From positions 1-20,922 of the forward strand of contig JAKLIL010000002.1 in NCBI GenBank assembly GCA_022709625.1: a stretch of 20,922 bases of DNA, written 5' to 3'. Positions 14,939 to 20,922 of this stretch are shown one piece after another. This DNA is from Verrucomicrobiota bacterium. Its GTDB lineage: Bacteria > Verrucomicrobiota > Kiritimatiellia > CAIQIC01 > Lenti-01. A program made the translations under genes and the position numbers. The stretch's first letter is position 1. Each line of letters starts with the position of its first letter. The notes beneath the pieces are model-generated. The model worked only from the letters and a program-made list of their open reading frames with translations, was not told the DNA's origin and did not search any database.

Positions 14939-15216
14939 AAACCGACGAAGCCCATTTGCTGCGCGCCCTGTGCGCCATCCAGGATCCCGCCGACATGCGC
15001 CGCGTGCTCGGCGACCTCCTGACCCGTTCCGAATACGCCGCCCTGCAAAAGCGCTGGGCCATTCTCCGCCTGTTGCGCGCCGGCATTCCCCAGCGCGAAA
15101 TCGCCCGGCGCATCGGCGGCAGCCTCTGCAACGTGACCCGCGGGGCGCGCCTCATGCGCGATCCGGCCTGCGCCTCCGGCGCCCTCATGGACCGGCTCGA
15201 AAAACGCGCGCCCTAG
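14935..15216 (+). CDS. TrpR/YerC-family transcriptional regulator
   Basis: A 93-residue all-helical protein aligning with the TrpR core: 'LLTRSEYAALQKRWAILRLL' against [20 protein letters not shown], then the helix-turn-helix 'GIPQREIARRIGG' and 'NVTRGARLM' against SQREL...ATITRGSNSL. The two arginines that sandwich tryptophan in E. coli TrpR (R54, R84) correspond to R40 and R69 and are kept. T81 and S88 are replaced by Asn and Leu, so ligand binding may differ. It overlaps the exporter stop by ATGA, so it is the last gene of trxB-exporter-regulator. No tryptophan genes are in the window. It could be a general YerC-like regulator rather than a tryptophan repressor, so I give no symbol. Confidence 0.8.
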   Translation: MKTDEAHLLRALCAIQDPADMRRVLGDLLTRSEYAALQKRWAILRLLRAGIPQREIARRIGGSLCNVTRGARLMRDPACASGALMDRLEKRAP

Positions 15217-15260
15217 CTTTGCCCGGTCCCGCGGCCGCCCATGGCGGCGCCGTTTGCGCA

Positions 15261-15289
15261 TTGAATCCCCCGCGCGCCGGACCTATGCT
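15261..15289 (+). promoter_or_regulatory. Promoter of the NfeD-type protease gene, leaderless type
   Basis: TTGAAT (15261-15266), exactly 17 bases, then TATGCT (15284-15289): 4/6 matches to both sigma-70 hexamers. The -10 ends 7 bases before the ATG at 15297, so the message should begin at the start codon. There is no Shine-Dalgarno. Confidence 0.6.
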
Positions 15290-15296
15290 CCCGGGC

Positions 15297-16700
15297 ATGA
15301 AAGCAATCCCTCGTGTTTGGCTGTCGCTCGCGCTGCTGGCCGCCCCGGTCCGCGGCGAACCGGCCGGCGCCGCTCCCGCTCCCGCCGCGCCCGTGTTCGT
15401 CATCCCCATCCGGGGCCAAATCGAAGGCGCCCTCCTGTACGTCATCCGCCGGGGCATCGCGGAAGCCGAACGGCAGCGCGCCGCCGCCATCGTGCTGGCC
15501 GTGAACACGCCCGGCGGCACCCTGAACGCCGCCAGCGACATCGTCCGTTCCATCCAGGCCGCCAAGCCGCCCGTCTACACCTTCGTCGAAAAAGACGCCT
15601 TCTCCGCCGGCGCCATCATCGCCCTCGCCACCAAGGCCATCTACATGGCTCCGGGCGCCGTCATCGGCGACGCCCTGCCCATCTTGATGTCGCCCTTCGG
15701 CGGCATCCAGGAAATGCCTGCCGCCGTCGAGGAAAAGGCCGTGTCCGCCGTGGCCGCCCTCGTCCGTTCCGCCGCGCAAGCCGCGGGACACGACCCGGAA
15801 CTGGCCGAAAAAATGGTGCGCCGCGAAAACGAATTCAAGATCGGCGACGAGGTCGTGTGTCCCGCCGGGCGGCTGCTCACCCTCACTGCGGAGGAAGCCG
15901 CGCGGCCCGGCAAAGATGGCCACCCGTTGCTGTCCGCCGGAACCGCCCGCGACCTGCCGGCCGTGCTGGCGCAACTCGATTTGGCCAATCGGCCCATCGT
16001 CGAAATGCAAATCACTTCCGCGGAGAAAATCGCCCGCTTGATCGCCGCCGCCGCGCCCATTCTCATGCTCGTCGGGTTTCTGGGCCTCTACATCGAATTC
16101 AAAACCCCGGGCTTCGGCCTGCCGGGCGTGCTGGGCGCCGGGTGTCTCGCCCTGTTTTTCTGGGGCCATCACATCGCCGGCTTGGCTGGCATGGAAGACC
16201 TGGTGATCTTCGCCGTCGGGCTGGGCCTGATTCTGGTTGAGATTTTTCTCATCCCCGGCTTCGGCTTCTCGGGCATGTTCGGCATCGCGCTGGTGCTGGT
16301 TTCCCTGATCGGCGCCATGGTGCGCATCGTGCCGGGCAGCGGCAGTTGGTTCCCCGCCTGGGCCGATCTGCAGGTGCCGATCTTCAAGACCGGCGTGGCC
16401 CTGGTCGGCACCGGCGCCGGCGCCTTGTTCCTGGGGCGGTTCCTGCCCCGCAGCCGCTTGTTCGGGCGCCTCGCGCTCGGCGCGGCCAATTCGGCGACCG
16501 CCGGCTACACCGCCGCCCCCGACACCTCTGCGCTGGTCGGCAAAACCGGCACCACGCTCAACCAATTGCACCCCGCCGGCACGGCCCGGTTCGACGGCGA
16601 ACGCTTCGACGTCGTGACGTCCGGCGAATTCATCGACGCCGGCGTTTCCGTCCGGATCGTCGAAGCACACGGCAACCGCATCGTTGTGCAACAGGCCTGA
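15297..16700 (+). CDS. NfeD-family membrane-bound serine protease (ClpP class)
   Basis: A 467-residue protein. A signal peptide (about 1-20) is followed by a ClpP/SppA-like domain with 'LAVNTPGGTLNAA' (68-79) and 'FSAGAIIAL' holding the candidate nucleophile S103. K147 in 'VEEKAVSAVAALVRSAAQ' fits the catalytic lysine of the Ser-Lys dyad. Four membrane helices (about 245-350) carry 'LYIEFKTPGFGLPGVLG' and 'VEIFLIPGFGFSG', the NfeD hallmark repeats. A C-terminal OB-like NfeD domain follows (about 400-467, 'GKTGTT...L-PAGTARFDGERFDV'). This is the full-length protease-plus-NfeD arrangement. The family cleaves hydrophobic or stomatin-like partners. No stomatin/SPFH gene follows here, which is the usual neighbour. 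It has its own promoter. Confidence 0.9.
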   Translation: MKAIPRVWLSLALLAAPVRGEPAGAAPAPAAPVFVIPIRGQIEGALLYVIRRGIAEAERQRAAAIVLAVNTPGGTLNAASDIVRSIQAAKPPVYTFVEKDAFSAGAIIALATKAIYMAPGAVIGDALPILMSPFGGIQEMPAAVEEKAVSAVAALVRSAAQAAGHDPELAEKMVRRENEFKIGDEVVCPAGRLLTLTAEEAARPGKDGHPLLSAGTARDLPAVLAQLDLANRPIVEMQITSAEKIARLIAAAAPILMLVGFLGLYIEFKTPGFGLPGVLGAGCLALFFWGHHIAGLAGMEDLVIFAVGLGLILVEIFLIPGFGFSGMFGIALVLVSLIGAMVRIVPGSGSWFPAWADLQVPIFKTGVALVGTGAGALFLGRFLPRSRLFGRLALGAANSATAGYTAAPDTSALVGKTGTTLNQLHPAGTARFDGERFDVVTSGEFIDAGVSVRIVEAHGNRIVVQQA

Positions 16701-16805
16701 GGCCCCGTCCCTCGCCGCCCAACCCCGCCAACGGCGCCCAAATCTGCGCGAGCTGGTAACGCCGGACGATGTCGTTGGCTTGTTCGTGCCGGGCTCCGGC
16801 GCGCG

Positions 16806-17456
16806 TCAATCCCCATCCAGCAGCCAGGTGCAGGGAACGTCTTGGCGCGGCATCCGGACGAAATGGCAGGGAAAAGTAACAACCCAAAAAACCGGATCGC
16901 CCGGCCCCGGATAAGACTCCCCGTAGCGCACTACCATGCGGTCCCAATGGAGGGCAACGTGTTGGACCCAGATCTCGTATCCCGTGGATATCTGCGCCCC
17001 CATGGCGACCACGCCCACCATTTCCCGGGAGAAATCGATGTCCGTGGCGGGCGTCGGCCGGCCGCCGGCGTCCCAAAGCATTGCCCACTCCTGCGGGCTG
17101 CGAACAACCGCATTGGTTTGAAGGAAAAACGCATCGCCGGGCACAAGCGTTGCGAATGCAACATCCGCGGTCGCGTCGAGAAGACTAACCTCGCGAACCT
17201 CGCTGGCGCCGTCCCCGTCATCGGCGAGGAGGGTCGTCCAGGAACCCATCGACGGTGCAGCCATGTCGACTCGGCACGTTGCGGTTCCGCCGGAACAGAT
17301 CCACGCCATGGATCCCGTCGTTGGGTCGAAGTCCACGATCCGGGTTTCATTGGTGGCGGCAATGCGGAAGAAAGCCGCGTTGGCGGCCGAACCGGGTTGG
17401 GCCAGGCACCAGAACAGAGCCGTCGAAACGAGCAGAATGCCAAAAGGCGAATTCAT
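16806..17456 (-). CDS. Secreted protein with a PrcB_C-like domain
   Basis: A 216-residue protein with a signal peptide (about 1-24: 'FGILLVSTALFWCLA...GSAANA'). The N-terminal half (about 28-110) is a beta-rich segment with 'VDFDPTTGSMAWICSG' and a 'MGSWTTL' strand, of the kind common in PVC extracellular proteins. The C-terminal half (about 117-205) has 'SPQEWAMLWDAGG', 'DIDFSREMVGVVAMG', 'TGYEIWVQHVAL' and a final 'P-x-FVRMPR', which fits the PrcB C-terminal domain named after a Treponema denticola protease-complex subunit. The domain has no enzymatic role of its own that I can name. The start at 17456 is chosen because the signal peptide begins there; the frame continues upstream without a plausible protein. 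It converges with the NfeD-type gene. A weak TTGCCA-N18-TAGTTT promoter may lie upstream. Confidence 0.7.
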   Translation of the reverse strand: MNSPFGILLVSTALFWCLAQPGSAANAAFFRIAATNETRIVDFDPTTGSMAWICSGGTATCRVDMAAPSMGSWTTLLADDGDGASEVREVSLLDATADVAFATLVPGDAFFLQTNAVVRSPQEWAMLWDAGGRPTPATDIDFSREMVGVVAMGAQISTGYEIWVQHVALHWDRMVVRYGESYPGPGDPVFWVVTFPCHFVRMPRQDVPCTWLLDGD

Positions 17457-17518
17457 GCTTTGACCCGTCGGCAAACTACCCCCTTGCGCCGATCTCTGGC
17501 AAGTCCGTTCCTCCATCT

Positions 17519-17534
17519 TGCCGGTCAACCGGCA
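17519..17534. repeat. Small perfect inverted repeat upstream of the PrcB_C-like gene
   Basis: TGCCGGT (17519-17525) and ACCGGCA (17528-17534) pair perfectly around CA. It lies between the alpha-operon terminator and the PrcB_C-like gene. No T-run follows on either strand, so it is more likely an operator-like or incidental palindrome than a terminator. Confidence 0.4.
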
Positions 17535-17556
17535 TTGGGAATGGCCACCCCGCCCG

Positions 17557-17590
17557 AAAAGCCAAACGGCATCCGGAACCGGATGCCGTT
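17557..17590 (-). terminator. Rho-independent terminator of the alpha operon
   Basis: On the minus strand a 12-bp perfect stem (arms 17579-17590 and 17565-17576, AACGGCATCCGG and its complement) closes over a tiny loop. It is followed by TTTGGCTTTT ending at 17557. It lies 27 bp past the rplQ stop, where the ribosomal operon should end. Confidence 0.8.
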
Positions 17591-17616
17591 CGACGCCCAA
17601 CCAGGCCGCTTGGCCC

Positions 17617-18105
17617 TTATCGCTTGTCTTTGCCCTTGGCGGGTTTCTTGGCGGACTTGTCGTCCTCCTTGGCGGGCTTCTGTTCGGCCTTTTTCTCGCC
17701 CTGGGAAGCGGCGGCGGCCTTTTCCTTCTTGGCCTTGGGCGCCTTGGGCACGAAATCCACCCATTCGAGAATGCACATTTCGCTGCTGTCGCTCATGCGC
17801 TTGCCGAGCTTGACGACGCGGGTGTAGCCGCCGGCGCGGTCCTTCATCGCGGGCGCCACGGCAGCGAACAACTCCGCCACCGCGGCTTCCCGCTTGAGAG
17901 TCGACAACGCCTGCCGGCGCGCCGCCAGCGTGCCCTTCTTGCCGACGGTGACCATCTTGTCGGCCATCCGCTTGGCGGCGCGGGCCTTGGGCAGCGTGGT
18001 CGTGACGCGCTTGGCGAGGATGAGGTTGCTGACCAGGCTCGCGAACAGCGCCTCGCGCTGCGCGGAGGTACGGCCCAGTTTGACGGTGTTCTTGCGATGG
18101 CGCAT
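17617..18105 (-). CDS. rplQ: 50S ribosomal protein L17
   Basis: L17 is a large-subunit protein near the exit-tunnel side. The 162-residue product starts with the family signature 'MRHRKNTVKLGRTSAQREAL' and continues through 'LVSNLILAKRVTTTLPKARA' and 'GGYTRVVKLGKRMSDSSEM'. From about residue 122 to the end is a Lys/Ala/Glu-rich tail not found in the short E. coli form (127 residues). The last gene of the operon, 16 bp after rpoA, with an AGGAG ribosome-binding site. Confidence 0.97.
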   Translation of the reverse strand: MRHRKNTVKLGRTSAQREALFASLVSNLILAKRVTTTLPKARAAKRMADKMVTVGKKGTLAARRQALSTLKREAAVAELFAAVAPAMKDRAGGYTRVVKLGKRMSDSSEMCILEWVDFVPKAPKAKKEKAAAASQGEKKAEQKPAKEDDKSAKKPAKGKDKR

Positions 18106-18121
18106 GGGAGGACTCCTGTGG

Positions 18122-19132
18122 CTATTCTTCTTCGGCGGGCGCGGCCGGCTTCAGCAGGTCGGCGTCGAACGTCATGCCGAGGGACAGGCCGAGTTCCGCC
18201 AGCTTCTGCTTGATTTCGTTCAGCGACTTCTTGCCGAAATTGCGGTACTTGAGCATCTCGGCCTCGGACTTCTGCGCCAGTTCGCCCACGGTGGTGATGT
18301 TGGCGTTGTTGAGGCAGTTGGCCGCGCGGACGCTCAGTTCGATCTCGTTGACACTGATGGCCAGCTTCTTGGCCAGTTCTTCGCGGGCCGGGTCCACGGC
18401 CTTCTCGCTCTCCTGGAACTCGACGATGTCCTTGTCGTAGTTGACGAAGACGTCGAGATGGTGGCGCAGGATCGCGGCGGAGAGCGTCAGGGCCTCGTCG
18501 GGATTGATGCGGCCGTCGGTCCAGATTTCGAGCACGAGCTTGTCGTAGTCGGTGCGGCGGCCGACGCGGGTGTCGTCCACGGAGTACTTGACGCGGCGCA
18601 CGGGGGAGAACAGCGAATCGATGGGGATCAGGCCGATTTCCTGGTCGGCCTTCTTGTTCCACTCGGCGGGGCAGTAGCCGCGCCCGATCTTGACCTCGAC
18701 CTCGGCGTCGAACAGGCCGTCGCCGTCCAGCGTGCAGATGTGCTGGTCGGGATTGAGGATTTCGACGGAGGGATCGACCTGGATGTCGGCGGCGGTGACG
18801 TCGCCGGGCCCCTTGACCTTGATGCGCAGCATCTTGGGTGCGCGGGAGTACATCTTGAAGAGGATTTTCTTCAGGTTGAGGACGATGTCGGTGACGTCTT
18901 CGACGCAGCCTTTCAGGTGGCAGAATTCATGCTCGGCGCCCTGGATGCGCACGGAAGCGATGGCGGCGCCTTCCAGCGAGGACAACAGCACGCGGCGCAG
19001 GGAATTGCCGATAGTGCGGCCGTAGCCGGCCTCGAACGGCTCGGCGGTGAACATGGCGTAGGTCGGGGTGGCCGTGGCTTCGTCCTTGACGACGAACTTG
19101 GGCATCTCGAACCGGTTGAGACGGGTACTCAT
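18122..19132 (-). CDS. rpoA: DNA-directed RNA polymerase subunit alpha
   Basis: A 336-residue alpha subunit. The N-terminal domain (about 1-235) has the dimerisation and assembly motif 'EPFEAGYGRTIGNSLRRVLLSS'. The C-terminal domain (about 258-325) has 'IELSVRAANCLNNANI' with the DNA-contacting Arg equivalent to E. coli R265, and 'NFGKKSLNEIKQKLAELGLSLGM'. The domain linker is the usual acidic, flexible stretch. The length is normal and the end is an Ala/Glu tail. GGAAGGAGA lies just upstream of the ATG. 60 bp separate it from rpsD, the widest gap in the operon. Confidence 0.98.
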   Translation of the reverse strand: MSTRLNRFEMPKFVVKDEATATPTYAMFTAEPFEAGYGRTIGNSLRRVLLSSLEGAAIASVRIQGAEHEFCHLKGCVEDVTDIVLNLKKILFKMYSRAPKMLRIKVKGPGDVTAADIQVDPSVEILNPDQHICTLDGDGLFDAEVEVKIGRGYCPAEWNKKADQEIGLIPIDSLFSPVRRVKYSVDDTRVGRRTDYDKLVLEIWTDGRINPDEALTLSAAILRHHLDVFVNYDKDIVEFQESEKAVDPAREELAKKLAISVNEIELSVRAANCLNNANITTVGELAQKSEAEMLKYRNFGKKSLNEIKQKLAELGLSLGMTFDADLLKPAAPAEEE

Positions 19133-19192
19133 GGGCTTCTCCTTCCAGTTCCGGGCGTTGGCCGGAACATATGGCGGGGTTGGGGTTGGATC

Positions 19193-19819
19193 CTACTTCG
19201 AATACAATTCCACGATGAGTTGCTCGTTGACGATCGGCGCAATCTCCTCGCGGGTGGGCACATGGCTAATCTCGGCCTTGAATTCCGTCTTGTCGACGTT
19301 AAGCCACGGCGGCCAACCGCGGCTTTCGGCGGCGTCCAAGTGGACCTTGGCATACTCGCGGCTGTGCTTCGCGTCGCGCACCTGGACCATGTCGCCGGCC
19401 TTCGTCTTGTAGGACGGCACGTTGACCTTGGCGCCGTTGACGTGCACATGGCCATGGCGCACGAATTGGCGCGCGGCACGGCGGGAGGGCGCTAGCCCCA
19501 TGCGGTAGACGACGTTGTCCAAACGCATTTCGAGCGCTTGCAGCAGCATTTCGCCGGTGACGCCGCGGGCACGCAGCGCGCGCTGGAAGAACAGCCGGAA
19601 CTGGCCTTCCTGCATGCCGTACATGTTGCGGAGCCGCTGTTTTTCCTGCAGCTGGACGCCGTAGTCCTTCAGGCGCGGGCGGCGCCCGCCGTGCATGCCG
19701 GGAATGGAATGGCCCTGATCGATCGGGCACTTGGCCATGTAGCAACGGTCGCCCTTCAGAAAAAGTTTGATGCCAAGCCGACGGCAACGCTTGCACGCCG
19801 GTCCGATGTATCTGCCCAT
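19193..19819 (-). CDS. rpsD: 30S ribosomal protein S4, zinc-binding type
   Basis: S4 is a primary 16S rRNA binder that nucleates 30S assembly and in E. coli represses this operon. The 208-residue protein starts 'MGRYIGPACKRCRRLG' and keeps four cysteines in the first 31 residues (CxxC, then C and C in 'DRCYMAKCP'), the zinc-containing form. The S4 RNA-binding domain is clear ('ALEMRLDNVVYRMGLAPSRR...ARQFVRHGHVHVNGAKV'). The ATG at 19819 is set by homology and an AGAGGAAGGA upstream; the longer open frame upstream overlaps rpsK. Confidence 0.97.
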   Translation of the reverse strand: MGRYIGPACKRCRRLGIKLFLKGDRCYMAKCPIDQGHSIPGMHGGRRPRLKDYGVQLQEKQRLRNMYGMQEGQFRLFFQRALRARGVTGEMLLQALEMRLDNVVYRMGLAPSRRAARQFVRHGHVHVNGAKVNVPSYKTKAGDMVQVRDAKHSREYAKVHLDAAESRGWPPWLNVDKTEFKAEISHVPTREEIAPIVNEQLIVELYSK

Positions 19820-19844
19820 GGGTGGTTCCTTCCTCTTGAAATCG

Positions 19845-20339
19845 CTAGACGCGGCGGCGCTTGCGGGCGCGGCAGCCGTTGTGCGGCACCGGCGTGATGT
19901 CCCGGATGCCCGAAATCGCCAGCCCCGCCGCCTGTACGGCGCGAATGGCCGATTCGCGGCCGGAGCCCGGCCCCTGCACCAGGATTTCCACCTCGTGCAT
20001 GCCGCAGCCGAGCGCGCCCTTGCACGCTTCCTGGGAAACAACCGTGCCGGCGTAAGCCGTGCTCTTGCGGGAGCCTTTGAAGCCGCAGCGGCCGCCGCTG
20101 CTCCAGGCCACCACGTTGCCGCGCGGATCGGTGATGCTGACGGTGGTGTTGTTGAACGACGCCAGAATGTGGACCACGCCCACGGGCACGTTCTTCGCGC
20201 CCTTGGCGCGGCGGCGGACGGTCTTGGCCTCGCCTTCGGCCGCCGGAGCTTCCGCGGCGGCCGGAGCCGCTTCCGCGGCGGCGGGCGCCGGCGGCACCTT
20301 GGCTTCTTCTTTTTCCTTCGCTTTGGTTTCTTCAGCCAT
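19845..20339 (-). CDS. rpsK: 30S ribosomal protein S11 with N-terminal Ala/Glu/Pro extension
   Basis: The core from about residue 48 matches S11: 'VHILASFNNTTVSITDPRGN', 'GFKGSRKSTAYAG', 'GPGSGRESAIRAVQAAG' and the terminal 'DITPVPHNGCRARKRRRV'. S11 lines the 30S platform near the Shine-Dalgarno helix. The product is 164 residues against about 129, because roughly 40 residues of Lys/Glu then Ala/Pro/Glu repeats precede the core. No internal ATG lies between this start and the core, and an AGAGGAA sits upstream of it, so the extension is probably translated. Confidence 0.95.
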   Translation of the reverse strand: MAEETKAKEKEEAKVPPAPAAAEAAPAAAEAPAAEGEAKTVRRRAKGAKNVPVGVVHILASFNNTTVSITDPRGNVVAWSSGGRCGFKGSRKSTAYAGTVVSQEACKGALGCGMHEVEILVQGPGSGRESAIRAVQAAGLAISGIRDITPVPHNGCRARKRRRV

Positions 20340-20351
20340 GGCTACGTTCCT

Positions 20352-20810
20352 CTACTTTTTGGCGGGGGCGGCGGCGGCGGGCGCGGGGGCGGCGGCCGGA
20401 GCGGCAGCGGGCCCGGCGCTCTTGACGGCCGACCGGGCTTCCTTGCCGCGCACGGCGCCCACGGTCTTGCGCGGCCCCTTGCGGGTGCGCGCGTTGGTGC
20501 TGGTGCGTTGGCCGCGGACTGGCAGGCCCTTGCGGTGGCGGATGCCCCGGTAGCAGTTCACGGCGATCAGCCGCCGGATGTTGCCCGAGACCTCGCGGCG
20601 CAGGTCGCCTTCCACCACGTATTCTTCCTGCAAGAGCTTCGACAGGTTGGTGATCTCCTCGCCGGACAGATCGTCGGCCTTTTTGGCCGGATCGATCTTC
20701 AGCCGTTTCACCAGTTCTTTCGCGCGGGTCGGCCCGACGCCGTAAATGTACCGGAGCGCGTACTCCACGCGCTTCTTCCCCGGAATATCGACACCAATCA
20801 CTCTGGGCAT
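20352..20810 (-). CDS. rpsM: 30S ribosomal protein S13 with C-terminal Ala/Pro extension
   Basis: Residues 1-120 match S13, from 'MPRVIGVDIPGKKRVEYALRYIYGVG' style opening through 'CYRGIRHRKGLPVRGQRT' and 'TNARTRKGPRKTVG'. S13 sits at the head of the 30S subunit and its C-terminal tail normally reaches the P-site tRNA. Here the protein is 152 residues instead of about 118-126, with an Ala/Pro tail from about 131 ending AKK. A GGAGAAGAG lies upstream of the ATG. It is 12 bp from rpsK. Confidence 0.97.
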   Translation of the reverse strand: MPRVIGVDIPGKKRVEYALRYIYGVGPTRAKELVKRLKIDPAKKADDLSGEEITNLSKLLQEEYVVEGDLRREVSGNIRRLIAVNCYRGIRHRKGLPVRGQRTSTNARTRKGPRKTVGAVRGKEARSAVKSAGPAAAPAAAPAPAAAAPAKK

Positions 20811-20829
20811 GGCTTCTCTTCTCCTAACC

Positions 20830-20922
20830 TCAACCCTGGCGCTGCTTGTGGCGCAAATCGCTGCAAATGACCCGCACCACGCCTTTGCGACGCACGATCT
20901 TGCAGCGCTCGCAAATCCGCTT
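20830..20922 (-). CDS. rpmJ: 50S ribosomal protein L36, C-terminal part (runs off the right edge)
   Basis: The last 30 codons and TGA stop of L36: 'ICERCKIVRRKGVVRVICS' then 'RHKQRQG'. The zinc ligands CxxC, C and H are intact, so this is the zinc-binding form. The start lies beyond the window. It is 19 bp upstream of rpsM, the usual order at the head of the alpha operon. Confidence 0.95.
   Translation of the reverse strand, partial: KRICERCKIVRRKGVVRVICSDLRHKQRQG

Noticed and set aside
16701..16805. Possible small gene or terminator between the NfeD-type and PrcB_C-like genes
   Set aside because: There is no protein-like frame. The only hairpin (GCCGG-GCT-CCGGC) is short and has no T-run.
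19820..20041. Upstream extension of S4
   Set aside because: It overlaps rpsK out of frame, and S4 homology begins exactly at 19819 behind a good ribosome-binding site.

Overview
The window is GC-rich, densely coded chromosomal DNA from a Gram-negative-type bacterium. Several features suggest the PVC superphylum, in the Kiritimatiellota/Verrucomicrobiota direction. These are a secreted protein with a 'DGLSNGW...DSDADGQDNRAEE' calcium-loop tail, a GlmU-like left-handed beta-helix protein lacking the uridylyltransferase half, a TrpR/YerC-type regulator, and TTTTCCA/TGGAAAA palindromes. This placement rests on family resemblance, not on a marker search. I see no mobile element, CRISPR array, tRNA or rRNA, and no gene-free stretch longer than 300 bases.

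Positions 1-2822: a ComEC-like competence channel gene runs off the left edge on the minus strand. Divergent from it are an unrecognised winged-helix/nucleotidyltransferase-fold protein and a divergent NagB-type glucosamine-6-phosphate deaminase. Positions 2832-5778 hold a minus-strand amino-sugar operon: a 59-residue LapA-like membrane protein, a GlmU-like acyltransferase and glmM. It converges on nagB. Upstream of it sit four 19-bp palindromes at an exact 31-bp pitch, ending next to a candidate promoter. This array is the most unusual structure in the window.

Positions 5796-8651 encode a large secreted purple-acid-phosphatase-like protein with carbohydrate-binding-like modules. It is divergent from an envelope-oriented plus-strand block: a fused M16 peptidase and a VTT/TVP38 membrane protein (overlapping), then trxB, an MsbA-type ABC exporter and a TrpR-like regulator (each overlapping the next by 4 bases), then an NfeD-type membrane serine protease. 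Three transcription-unit starts in this block carry a -10-like element 8-13 or 9-14 bases before the ATG and no Shine-Dalgarno, which suggests leaderless mRNAs.

Positions 16806-20922 are on the minus strand. They hold a secreted PrcB_C-like protein and the canonical alpha operon in the order rpmJ (partial), rpsM, rpsK, rpsD, rpoA, rplQ, closed by a strong hairpin terminator. S13, S11 and L17 carry unusual low-complexity tails. Taken together the window covers cell-envelope precursor supply (GlcN-6-P, GlcN-1-P and a probable acyl transfer), envelope lipid export and quality control, and core ribosome/RNA polymerase genes.
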